Shown here in pieces: positions 1-6,494 of a DNA stretch of 12,769 nucleotides. The stretch comes from Oleiagrimonas sp036379395. Its GTDB lineage: Bacteria > Pseudomonadota > Gammaproteobacteria > Xanthomonadales > Rhodanobacteraceae. A program made the position numbers and the translations under genes. How positions within the stretch are numbered: the stretch's first letter is position 1; every line of letters starts with the position of its first letter. The notes under the pieces are model-generated. The model was not told the origin of the DNA, did not search any database, and worked only from the letters and a program-made list of their open reading frames with translations. The stretch covers positions 1 to 12,769 of the forward strand of contig DASVGR010000068.1 of assembly GCA_036379395.1 (NCBI GenBank), read 5' to 3'.

Positions 1-789
1 CTTCTGCTTCTCGTCGACCCAGTAGTCGCCCTCGCCGTTTTCCTCGGCCTGGCGGATCATCCGCGGCACGATCTTGTTGACCGCGAGATACAACTGCGGG
101 GAATCCTCCGCGGGCCCGGAAATGATCAGCGGCGTGCGCGCCTCGTCGATCAGGATCGAGTCGACTTCGTCGACGATGGCGTAATGCAGGCCGCGCTGGT
201 AGCGCTGTTCCTTGGACAACGCCATGTTGTCGCGCAGATAGTCGAAACCGAATTCGTTGTTGGTGCCGTAGGTGATGTCGGCGGCGTAGGCGGCATGCTT
301 GTCCTCGTATTCCATGCCCGGCCAGACAACGGCGGTGGTCAAACCGAGGAAACCGTACACCTGGCCCATCTGCGCGGCGTCGCGCTTGGCCAGATAGTCG
401 TTGACGGTGACCACGTGCACGCCCTTGCCTTCCAGCGCATTGAGATACACCGGCAAGGTGGCAACCAGCGTCTTGCCTTCACCGGTGCGCATTTCGGCGA
501 TCTTGCCTTGATGCAGCACCATGCCGCCGATCAGCTGCACGTCGTAATGACGCATGCCCAGCACGCGCCAGGCCGCCTCGCGCACGGCGGCAAACGCCTC
601 GGGCAGCAGCTTGTCGAGCTTGGTGCCGTCGGCCAGGCGCTGCTTGAACTCGGCCGTCTTGGCCTTGAGTTCGTCGTCGGAAAGCTTCTTGAAATCCGGC
701 TCCAGCGCGTTGATGCGCGCAACGGTCTTCCTCAGCTGGCGCAGCACGCGCTCATTGCGACTACCAAAAACGTTGGTCAGGACTGACAT
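1..789 (-). CDS. secA: SecA preprotein translocase ATPase, N-terminal part (cut by window edge)
   Basis: SecA is the ATPase motor that pushes unfolded preproteins through SecYEG at the inner membrane. The window holds the first 263 codons of a protein usually about 900 residues long; the frame is open to base 1. The start at 789 gives MSVLTNVFGSRNER, a typical SecA N-terminus. Visible parts of nucleotide-binding domain 1 are the Walker A motif MRTGEGKT (residues 100-107, Lys106), TYGTNNEFGFDYLRDN (173-188) and the Walker B motif DEVD (207-210), followed by LIDEARTPLIISG, where the preprotein-crosslinking domain begins. The Shine-Dalgarno sequence is weak: only GGATAG lies near the start. It is 177 bases downstream of the M23 peptidase gene and probably shares its transcript, unless the spacer holds a promoter. 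No secM-like gene precedes it. Identity is certain; only the C-terminal two thirds is missing. Confidence 0.98.
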   Translation of the reverse strand, partial: MSVLTNVFGSRNERVLRQLRKTVARINALEPDFKKLSDDELKAKTAEFKQRLADGTKLDKLLPEAFAAVREAAWRVLGMRHYDVQLIGGMVLHQGKIAEMRTGEGKTLVATLPVYLNALEGKGVHVVTVNDYLAKRDAAQMGQVYGFLGLTTAVVWPGMEYEDKHAAYAADITYGTNNEFGFDYLRDNMALSKEQRYQRGLHYAIVDEVDSILIDEARTPLIISGPAEDSPQLYLAVNKIVPRMIRQAEENGEGDYWVDEKQK

Positions 790-966
790 GGACTATCCGG
801 ATGGCAAAAAAACGGGAAAAAACAATACCCACGCGCAATTGCGCGGATCAATCGCTCATCTTACTACAGCCCAAGCGATACCCATCAGCGATGGTGGCGG
901 CGAGGCCGCCTTTCAAGTGGCGAGGCAGGGCGGCGGACGCAAAACGTGACGCGCGCCCGCGCTCTT
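790..966 (-). promoter_or_regulatory. secA leader / M23-secA spacer with palindrome and T-tracts
   Basis: This 177-base spacer separates the M23 stop codon from the secA start. Read on the minus strand it contains, in order: a GGCGGC-CTC-GCCGCC hairpin (896-910); a lone -10-like TAAGAT (858-863) without a good -35; a perfect 14-base palindrome CGCGCAATTGCGCG (832-845); and two T-runs of 6 and 7 bases (807-813 and 817-822), the last ending about 18 bases before the secA ATG. The palindrome could fold as a 5-bp stem with an AATT loop, but about 9 bases separate it from the first T-run, so it is not a standard terminator. A regulatory leader is an inference; a plain spacer is equally possible. 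Confidence 0.35.
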
Positions 967-1899
967 TCAGCGGTGGCTGTCCACGTAGGCCAGCGGGTTC
1001 ACCACGTGGCCCTTGTACCAGACCTCGAAGTGCACGTGCGGCCCGGTGGAGCGGCCGGTGTCGCCGGACTCGGCAACCACCTGGCCAACCTTGACGTGCT
1101 CGCCCGGATGCACCAGCAGCTTGCTGTTGTGGGCATAGCGCGTCATGTAGCCGTCACCGTGATCGATCTCGACCACGTTGCCGTAGCCACGGCGCACGCC
1201 GGCGTAGGTCACGATGCCTTCGGCCACGGCGTGTACCGGCGTGTCCATCGGCACGGCGATGTCCAGCCCGGGATGGAACGAATGATGGCCGTTGATGGGG
1301 TCGATGCGCGCGCCGAAATACGACGAGATGTAGCCGCCGGAAACCGGCATGCCGCTGGGCCGCAGCTTGGACACCACCTTGCGGTCCAGCAGCAGGTCCT
1401 GCAACGCGCGCAATTGGGCCTGCTGCGCGTCGAACCGCGAGGACAGCCGGTCGATGCCCGTGGTCAGGCTGGCCGGCAAGGCATAGGACGACTCGTCGTC
1501 CATTTCCGGGCCGCCGACTGCCGGCGCCTGGTCAAAATCGAACTCGGCACTGTCCAGCTTGCCGACCTGGGCCAGGCGCATGCCCAACGCATCCAGTCGC
1601 ACCGACTGGGCCTGCAGTTGACCCAGTTTCACGGCCAACGCATTGACCGAACGCTGGGCTTTTTCACGCACCTGGAGCAGCTGGGCGTGCTGCCGGTCGA
1701 CATGGGCGTGCAATGCGTGGATCTGCGCCAGCGCCTGGGCCCGTGGACTGGCCAGCAGCAACGCCGCCGTCGCGCCCGCACCGGCGCACACCAGCACGGC
1801 CAGAAGCAGCATCGCGCCGATTTTCAGGCGAATGCGCGAGTTGCCCAAGTCGACGGTACGTGGCGCCTTGCGTGCGCGGGAAACGAGTATGATTTGCAT
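967..1899 (-). CDS. Membrane-anchored M23 (LytM) family metallopeptidase
   Basis: This 310-residue putative peptidoglycan endopeptidase should sit in the inner membrane facing the periplasm. Residues 1-27 are basic. Residues 28-50 form one hydrophobic segment (signal anchor). Residues about 53-110 and 145-175 are Ala/Gln/Leu-rich and probably coiled coil. The M23 domain spans about 187-306. The zinc-site residues are all present: H209 and D213 in HPGLD, H257 in RYAH, and H288/H290 in HVHFE, so the enzyme should be active rather than a degenerate EnvC/NlpD-like activator. The start ATG at 1899 has no strong Shine-Dalgarno sequence. The gene is divergent from the DUF721 gene and upstream of secA, an arrangement I recall from Pseudomonas and Xanthomonas. 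It could cleave DD-crosslinks like MepM, or help at the septum. The substrate cannot be read from the sequence, so no gene symbol is given. Confidence 0.93.
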   Translation of the reverse strand: MQIILVSRARKAPRTVDLGNSRIRLKIGAMLLLAVLVCAGAGATAALLLASPRAQALAQIHALHAHVDRQHAQLLQVREKAQRSVNALAVKLGQLQAQSVRLDALGMRLAQVGKLDSAEFDFDQAPAVGGPEMDDESSYALPASLTTGIDRLSSRFDAQQAQLRALQDLLLDRKVVSKLRPSGMPVSGGYISSYFGARIDPINGHHSFHPGLDIAVPMDTPVHAVAEGIVTYAGVRRGYGNVVEIDHGDGYMTRYAHNSKLLVHPGEHVKVGQVVAESGDTGRSTGPHVHFEVWYKGHVVNPLAYVDSHR

Positions 1900-1931
1900 G
1901 CGTTGAACTGGTTGCTCGTGAGTTTCGGCTT

Positions 1932-1943
1932 AAATGCGCATTT
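1932..1943. promoter_or_regulatory. 12-base perfect palindrome over the dciA start codon
   Basis: AAATGCGCATTT is its own reverse complement and contains the annotated dciA ATG. It lies 33 bases from the divergent M23 start codon, so a dimeric regulator bound here could act on both genes. No known operator is recognised, and a chance match is possible. Confidence 0.25.
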
Positions 1944-2416
1944 CCAACCCTTCCCCGTCGCGTCGAACTGCCCATGGGCCGGTCGACGTACGCGAGTGCG
2001 CACCGGTGGAATCCCTGGCCAAGCTCGCGCGCAAACGCGAACAAATGGACCTCAAACTGCGCACGGCACTCCCTGCCCTGCTGCAAGACCCCATCCGACT
2101 GGCCGACTTCAGGAACGGGCGACTGGTGTTTCTGGCACCTTCGTCCGCATGGGCCGCGCGATTGCGCCTGGCACAACCACAAATCGTGGCTGCCGCACGC
2201 GCCTTGGGCGTCGATGCCGTCGATGTCGGCATCAAGGTGAGTCCGCCGGTCGCAACGCGCGTGACGCCACCACCACCGTACACACCTCTTTCACCCGCCA
2301 CCGCCAATCACTTGACCGCGACAGCGCGCACCCTCTCAGACCCCGAACTGCGGGATCTGTTCCTCAAGTTGGCCTCCTGCACCGAAGATTCGGATTCCCC
2401 TCGCAAAGCGGATTGA
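1934..2416 (+). CDS. dciA: DUF721 protein, DciA-like replicative helicase loader
   Basis: This 160-residue protein is the only confident plus-strand gene here. DciA proteins (DUF721) load or operate DnaB at replication forks in bacteria that lack the phage-derived DnaC. The DUF721 core is at residues about 25-103, with the characteristic RNGRLVFLAPSSAWAARLRL (60-79; the family's L-x-V-x-x-x-SxxWAxxLR pattern) and an Ala-rich helix after it. A Pro-rich linker (104-121) leads to a helical C-terminus containing LSDPELRDLFLKLA (134-147). It lies between lpxC (convergent) and the M23 gene (divergent), as in related gammaproteobacteria. The ATG at 1934 is the longest candidate and has no clear Shine-Dalgarno; it sits inside a 12-base palindrome. 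GTG at 2006 (codon 25) and ATG at 2045 (codon 38) are alternatives, but 2045 would cut the first conserved helix. The family call is firm; the helicase-loading role is inferred from the family. Confidence 0.85.
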   Translation: MRISNPSPSRRTAHGPVDVRECAPVESLAKLARKREQMDLKLRTALPALLQDPIRLADFRNGRLVFLAPSSAWAARLRLAQPQIVAAARALGVDAVDVGIKVSPPVATRVTPPPPYTPLSPATANHLTATARTLSDPELRDLFLKLASCTEDSDSPRKAD

Positions 2417-2602
2417 AAACCCGCCTCACGCCCTTCGCGACATCGTCACACCATGCCGCGTGCCTTCATTTTTGGCCCAGAAGGGCCAAAAGACCGAGAA
2501 AGGCGTCGCAACTTATAGCATGTTCGCATGGTGCCGCGCGAGCGGTCCGTCGCGACCTTTGCCGGGACAATCGCCCTTTTTCCGTCCATCCCGGCAACCG
2601 GA
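2417..2602. other. Spacer between dciA stop and the terminator
   Basis: This is the first part of the 277-base dciA-lpxC gap. No credible gene is seen. The only clear structure is an uninterrupted inverted repeat at 2470-2491, TTTTGGCCC-AGAA-GGGCCAAAA (9-bp stem, 4-base loop). Because its 3' arm ends in A rather than T on both strands, it is not an intrinsic terminator on its own. It may only protect the 3' end of the dciA transcript. Confidence 0.5.
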
Positions 2603-2653
2603 CAGACAACAAAAAGCCCGGACATCGGAAATGTCCGGGCTTTTTGTTGTCTG
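2603..2653. terminator. Bidirectional intrinsic terminator between convergent dciA and lpxC
   Basis: This is a perfect inverted repeat of 23 bases per arm (2603-2625 and 2631-2653) around a CGGAA loop (TTCCG on the other strand). The GC-rich core AGCCCGGACAT/ATGTCCGGGCT is flanked by AAAAA on one side and TTTTT plus GTTGT on the other. Either strand therefore yields a strong hairpin followed by a U-rich run. On the minus strand it lies 41 bases after the lpxC stop; on the plus strand it lies 186 bases after dciA. It should end both convergent transcripts. Confidence 0.93.
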
Positions 2654-2693
2654 GACGTCCTGGCGGCCCGCCCTCAGGCAAGCCTCCACGAAC

Positions 2694-3605
2694 TCATACG
2701 GCCTGCGCCGGATGGGCGTAGGAAATGGGCGCTTTTTGCGGGTCGTTGAACGTGACCTCTTCCCACGCATCGGCCTGCGACAGCAAGGAACGCAGCAGCT
2801 TGTTGTTGAGCTCGTGGCCCGACTTGTGGCCGTAGAACGCGCCGATCAGGCTGTGACCCAGAAGGTACAGGTCGCCGATGGCGTCAAGGATCTTGTGCTT
2901 GACGAACTCGTCCTCGTAACGCAGGCCGTCCTCGTTGAGCACGCGGTAGTCGTCCAGCACCACGGCGTTGTCCATGGAGCCGCCCAGCACCAGGTTGTGC
3001 TCGCGCAGCATCTCGATGTCGCGCATGAAACCGAACGTGCGCGCGCGGCTGACTTCCTTCACGAACGAAGTCGTGGAGAAGTCGATTTCGGCGTTGGACG
3101 TGTGCGGCGGAAACATCGGATGGTGGAAGTCGATCGAAAAGCCCACCTTGAAGCCGTTGAACGGCTCGAAGCGCGCCCACTTGTCGCCTTCTTCCACCTT
3201 GATTGGCTTCTTGATGCGAATGAAGCGCTTCGGAGCGGATTGCTCCTCGAAACCGGCCGATTGCAGCAGGAACACGAAGGGACCGGCACTGCCGTCCATG
3301 ATCGGCACTTCGGGCGCGGACAGGTCGACATAGGCATTGTCCACGCCCATGCCGGCCATGGCCGAGAGCAGATGCTCGACCGTGCCGACGCGCACATCGC
3401 CCTTGATCAGCGTGCTGGACAGACGCGTATCGCCGACGAATTCGCAATGCGACGGGATCTCGACCGGTTCGGCCAGGTCGGTGCGGCGAAACACGATACC
3501 GGTGTTGACCGCGGCCGGACGCAAGGTCATGTACACCTTGTTGCCGGTATGCAATCCCACGCCGGTGGCACGAATGACGTTCTTCAACGTGCGCTGTTTG
3601 ATCAT
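2694..3605 (-). CDS. lpxC: UDP-3-O-acyl-N-acetylglucosamine deacetylase
   Basis: LpxC is the zinc-dependent cytosolic deacetylase that removes the acetyl group from UDP-3-O-acyl-GlcNAc, the committed step of lipid A synthesis. The 303-residue length matches the family (305 in E. coli). The zinc ligands are H78 (in GTVEHLLSA), H237 and D241 (in KHKILDAIGD). The general base E77 and the catalytic H264 (in SGHELNN) are also present, so the enzyme should be active. The start MIKQRTLKNVI is canonical; AGGA lies only 2 bases before the ATG, so translation initiation may be weak. It is the last gene of the cluster: it follows ftsZ after 298 bases, probably has its own promoter, and is closed by the bidirectional terminator. 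The organism therefore makes LPS, consistent with a Gram-negative host. Confidence 0.98.
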   Translation of the reverse strand: MIKQRTLKNVIRATGVGLHTGNKVYMTLRPAAVNTGIVFRRTDLAEPVEIPSHCEFVGDTRLSSTLIKGDVRVGTVEHLLSAMAGMGVDNAYVDLSAPEVPIMDGSAGPFVFLLQSAGFEEQSAPKRFIRIKKPIKVEEGDKWARFEPFNGFKVGFSIDFHHPMFPPHTSNAEIDFSTTSFVKEVSRARTFGFMRDIEMLREHNLVLGGSMDNAVVLDDYRVLNEDGLRYEDEFVKHKILDAIGDLYLLGHSLIGAFYGHKSGHELNNKLLRSLLSQADAWEEVTFNDPQKAPISYAHPAQAV

Positions 3606-3903
3606 GGTCCTGGACTCTGGCGCAGTTTCTATTAAAGAGTGGATGCTAACACGGTTTTAACCTCTGTTGAAGCATACGCTGCCGTATCGATACGATGCGG
3701 TTCACATTTTCCGCAACGCATCGCGGACCCGGTCCGCGGCAACCCGGCGGCAGCATTTCACTGCCGCCAACAGACCCGCACGGAGGACGGGAGTTCCCGT
3801 GCGGGTCCTGGCAAAACGCGCCGGCGACCGCGCGCGGCGGTGGTCGCAACCACCACGCGCACGACAGGCATCCCGCCTGCCGACCGGCGCCACCCGTCGA
3901 GGA
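3606..3903 (-). other. ftsZ-lpxC intergenic region rich in hairpins
   Basis: This is a 298-base gap without a credible gene. From the ftsZ end it contains: GGTGGT-CGCA-ACCACC (3839-3854); an 11-bp stem GACCCGCACGG/CCGTGCGGGTC (arms 3773-3783 and 3797-3807); an 8-bp stem GGCGGCAG/CTGCCGCC (arms 3746-3753 and 3761-3768); and GCGGACC-C-GGTCCGC around 3723-3737. None is followed by a T-run on the minus strand, so none is a classical terminator. A 12-base palindrome CGTATCGATACG (3683-3694) and the AT-rich candidate lpxC promoter follow. The hairpins may process or attenuate ftsZ-lpxC read-through; that is inference. Confidence 0.55.
3643..3671 (-). promoter_or_regulatory. lpxC: Possible lpxC promoter
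   Basis: On the minus strand a -10-like TAGCAT (3643-3648) lies about 38 bases before the lpxC ATG. A poor -35, TTCAAC (3666-3671), lies 17 bases upstream in a locally AT-rich patch within GC-rich DNA. The match to the sigma-70 consensus is modest, so this is a suggestion resting mainly on position and base composition. Confidence 0.35.
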
Positions 3904-5103
3904 TCAGTCGGCCTGGTGGCGCAGGAACGCCGGAATATCCAGCACGTCGATGTCGGTATCCGCCGCCGCCTTGCGTGCCGGCGCCGTCTCGACCTGCGTC
4001 GCCGCCACCGGCGAGGCGTAATCGACCGCCTCGTTGCCGGTACCGGTGCGCAGCACGACCGGACGCGGACGCTGGCGCAGACGCGGCTCGACACCTTCGC
4101 TGCCGACGCGCTTGACCGCCGCATGCAGCGGCTGGCGCGGCTGCTCGTTGCGATCCAGGCCGGTGGCCACGACGGTGACACGCACTTCGTCATGCATTTC
4201 CGGATCCAGCGAGGTGCCGACCACGACGGTGGCGTCTTCGCTGGCGAAGTCGTGCACGACGCGGCCGATTTCCTCGAACTCGCGCATGGTGAGGTTGGGA
4301 CCGGCCGTCACGTTGACCAGGATGCCGCAGGCACCGGACAGGTTGACGTCCTCCAGCAGCGGGTTGTTGACCGCCGCCTCGGCCGCCGCCTGCGCGCGGT
4401 CGTCGCCGTCGGCACAGCCCGAACCCATCATCGCCTGGCCCATCTCGCTCATGACCGTGCGCACGTCGGCAAAGTCGACGTTGATCAGGCCCGGTGCGGT
4501 GATGAGGTCGGCGATGCCTTGCACGGCGCCCTGCAACACCTCGTTGGCGGCCTTGAACGCGGACAGCAGCGTCACTTCGCGGCCCAGCACCGACAGCAGC
4601 TTCTCGTTCGGCACGATGATCAGCGAATCGACATGCTGCGACAGATCCTCGATGCCCTTCATGGCCACCTGCATGCGCCGCCGGCCCTCGAACGGGAACG
4701 GCTTGGTGACCACAGCCACGGTCAGGATGCCCTTCTCCTTGGCCAGCTGCGCCACCACCGGCGCCGCGCCAGTGCCGGTGCCGCCGCCCATGCCGGCGGT
4801 GATGAACACCATGTCGGCGCCTTCCAGCAGTTCCTCGATGCGTTCGCGGTCTTCCAGCGCGGCCTGCCGGCCGACTTCCGGATTGGCACCGGCGCCCAGG
4901 CCCTTGGTCACGTTGGCACCCAGCTGCAACACGGTGCGCGAACCGCAGTTCTTCATCGCCTGCGCGTCGGTATTGGCGCAGATGAACTCCACGCCATCAA
5001 TGTTGGCATTGACCATGTGCGCCACGGCATTGCCGCCACCGCCGCCCACACCGATCACCTTGATCACCGCATTCGGTGCGATTTTTTCAACCAGCTCGTA
5101 CAT
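3904..5103 (-). CDS. ftsZ: Cell division protein FtsZ
   Basis: FtsZ is the tubulin-like GTPase that polymerises into the Z-ring at midcell. The 399-residue protein shows the N-terminal GVGGGGGNA (18-26), the tubulin signature GGGTGTG (106-112), NPE/GRQAA (74-82) and the T7 synergy loop NVDFADVR (208-215) with both catalytic aspartates, D210 and D213. A variable linker (about 318-383) follows. The conserved C-terminal peptide DIDVLDIPAFLRHQAD (384-399) binds FtsA, ZipA and MinC. The start is well supported by GGAGGA (5110-5115), 6 bases before the ATG. This is a stronger and better placed Shine-Dalgarno than its neighbours', in keeping with FtsZ being the most abundant divisome protein. Two cysteines (C230, C259) replace residues I recall as Val/Ser and Arg in relatives; both lie away from the GTP site. 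Confidence 0.99.
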   Translation of the reverse strand: MYELVEKIAPNAVIKVIGVGGGGGNAVAHMVNANIDGVEFICANTDAQAMKNCGSRTVLQLGANVTKGLGAGANPEVGRQAALEDRERIEELLEGADMVFITAGMGGGTGTGAAPVVAQLAKEKGILTVAVVTKPFPFEGRRRMQVAMKGIEDLSQHVDSLIIVPNEKLLSVLGREVTLLSAFKAANEVLQGAVQGIADLITAPGLINVDFADVRTVMSEMGQAMMGSGCADGDDRAQAAAEAAVNNPLLEDVNLSGACGILVNVTAGPNLTMREFEEIGRVVHDFASEDATVVVGTSLDPEMHDEVRVTVVATGLDRNEQPRQPLHAAVKRVGSEGVEPRLRQRPRPVVLRTGTGNEAVDYASPVAATQVETAPARKAAADTDIDVLDIPAFLRHQAD

Positions 5104-5261
5104 TTCCCGTCCTCCAATCTATTGCTGTTATTGGTTTGTGCCGCTTTCCGCCCGGAGCCTCCCGGACGGCGTTGGCGACCGTTTCGTGCCGCCGATGCGC
5201 CTCCTGCGCGACCTGTTCCATGCATGGCCGACCCAAGCGGGCGCCAGCCATGCCATCCCAA
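5104..5261 (-). promoter_or_regulatory. ftsA-ftsZ spacer and ftsZ leader
   Basis: This 158-base gap is the only break in an otherwise overlapping series of genes from mraY to ftsZ. Eight bases after the ftsA stop is a 7-bp inverted repeat, GCATGGC/GCCATGC (arms 5222-5228 and 5247-5253), which overlaps a palindrome CCATGCATGG (5218-5227). The last 35 bases before the GGAGGA ribosome site are A-rich on the coding strand, as is common in efficient leaders. I cannot point to a convincing -35/-10 pair. Separate promoter activity or RNA processing that raises ftsZ over ftsA is plausible but unproven. Confidence 0.4.
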
Positions 5262-6494
5262 CTAGAAATTGCGACTCCACCAGCTGCGGGCCTTGCCCAC
5301 CCAGCCGCCACTCACCGAACTCATCACGCCGGCACCGCGCATGCCGCCCACGCGGGCGCCATGCAGCAGCAGGCCGACGCCGGTCGCATACAGCTGGCTG
5401 GTGATCACGTCACCCAGCCCGACCACGTGCTGTGGCAGGCCCAGGCGCACCAGCTTGTGAAACACTTCCTCGGCCAGTTCCTGCGCGCCTTCCATGCGCG
5501 CGGCACCGCCGGTGAGCACGATGCCGGCCGCGATCAGGTTTTCGTAACCCGAGCGGCGCAGCTCGTCGTGCACCATCTCGAAAATTTCCTCGTAGCGCGC
5601 CTGCACGATCTGCGCCAGCTCCTGGCGCGCCATGCGCCGCGGCGGACGGTCGCCGACCGACGGCACCAGCACGGTTTCCTCGGCCTGCGCCAATTGCGTC
5701 AGCGCGCAGGCGTACTTGACCTTGATGTCCTCGGCGCTGGCCGTGGGCGTGTGCACGCCGTAGGCGATGTCGTTGGTGATCTGGTCGCCACCCAGCGGCA
5801 ACACACGCGTGTAGCGGATCGCGCCTTGCGTGTAGATGGAGATGTCGGTGGTGCCGGCGCCGACATCGACCACGCACACGCCCAGATCGCGCTCGTCCTC
5901 GGTCAACACCGCCTTGGCGCTGGCCACGGCCGACGGCACCAGTTCGTCCACCGACAGGCCGCAGCGGTTGATGCACTTGTTGATGTTTTGCACCGCCGCG
6001 GCCGCGCCGGTGACCAGATGCACGCTGGCCTCCAGGCGCACGCCGCTCATGCCGACCGGATGGCGGATGCCGTCCTGGCCGTCGATGCGGTATTCCTGCG
6101 GCTCCTTGTAAAGCACCTTGCGGTCGGCCGGAATGGCCACGGCGCGCGCGGCTTCCAGCACCTGGTCCAGGTCGCCGTGCGTGACCTCGTGGTCGCGGAT
6201 GGCGGCCGTGCCGTGCGAATTCTTGGTTTCCAGATGGCTGCCCGAGACCGAGGCATACACCGAGCGGATGTCGCAGCCGGCCATCAGCTCGGCTTCCTCG
6301 ACCGCGCGCTGGATGGAGTGCACGGTCGATTCGATGTCGACCACGGCGCCGCGCTTGATGCCGCGCGAGATGTGCGAGCCGATGCCGATCACCTCGACCG
6401 GCTCGTCCGGCGCGTATTCACCGACGATCGAAACGACCTTGGACGTACCGATGTCCAGGCCCACGACCAGCTGTTTTTCGTTCTTGCGATTCAT
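5262..6494 (-). CDS. ftsA: Cell division protein FtsA
   Basis: FtsA is an actin-like ATPase that tethers FtsZ filaments to the membrane and recruits later divisome proteins. It has 410 residues (420 in E. coli). Phosphate-1 motif GLDIGTSKV is at 12-20. The SHS2/1C domain spans roughly 80-165, phosphate-2 VVDVGAGTTDISIY is at 208-221, and an adenosine motif GIVLTGGAARMEG is at 324-336. The C-terminal WVGKARSWWSRNF (398-410) is the amphipathic membrane-targeting helix. The open frame extends far upstream, but the correct start is the ATG at 6494: it gives MNRKNEKQLVVGLDIGT, overlaps the ftsQ stop as ATGA, and has GGAGC about 9 bases upstream. It is translationally coupled to ftsQ, and ftsZ follows after 158 bases. 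Confidence 0.98.
   Translation of the reverse strand: MNRKNEKQLVVGLDIGTSKVVSIVGEYAPDEPVEVIGIGSHISRGIKRGAVVDIESTVHSIQRAVEEAELMAGCDIRSVYASVSGSHLETKNSHGTAAIRDHEVTHGDLDQVLEAARAVAIPADRKVLYKEPQEYRIDGQDGIRHPVGMSGVRLEASVHLVTGAAAAVQNINKCINRCGLSVDELVPSAVASAKAVLTEDERDLGVCVVDVGAGTTDISIYTQGAIRYTRVLPLGGDQITNDIAYGVHTPTASAEDIKVKYACALTQLAQAEETVLVPSVGDRPPRRMARQELAQIVQARYEEIFEMVHDELRRSGYENLIAAGIVLTGGAARMEGAQELAEEVFHKLVRLGLPQHVVGLGDVITSQLYATGVGLLLHGARVGGMRGAGVMSSVSGGWVGKARSWWSRNF

Noticed and set aside
856..885. Nine-residue minus-strand frame MGIAWAVVR in the secA leader, as a possible arrest or leader peptide
   Set aside because: It has no Shine-Dalgarno and no Pro/Gly-rich arrest motif, and a frame this short occurs easily by chance.
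2466..2681. Short open frames across the dciA-lpxC spacer on both strands
   Set aside because: They read through the terminator hairpin, and their peptides merely translate the inverted repeat.
946..2721. 591-codon plus-strand open frame
   Set aside because: It runs opposite the M23 gene, then out of frame over dciA and across the bidirectional terminator, with low-complexity composition. It is a shadow.
5064..5261. 65-codon minus-strand frame filling the ftsA-ftsZ gap
   Set aside because: It starts at the ftsA stop and ends inside ftsZ in another frame. It has no ribosome site or recognisable motif and would interfere with the ftsZ start.
3667..5265. 532-codon plus-strand open frame opposite ftsZ
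   Set aside because: It is antisense to ftsZ, His/Arg/Gln-rich, and has no recognisable motif or ribosome site.
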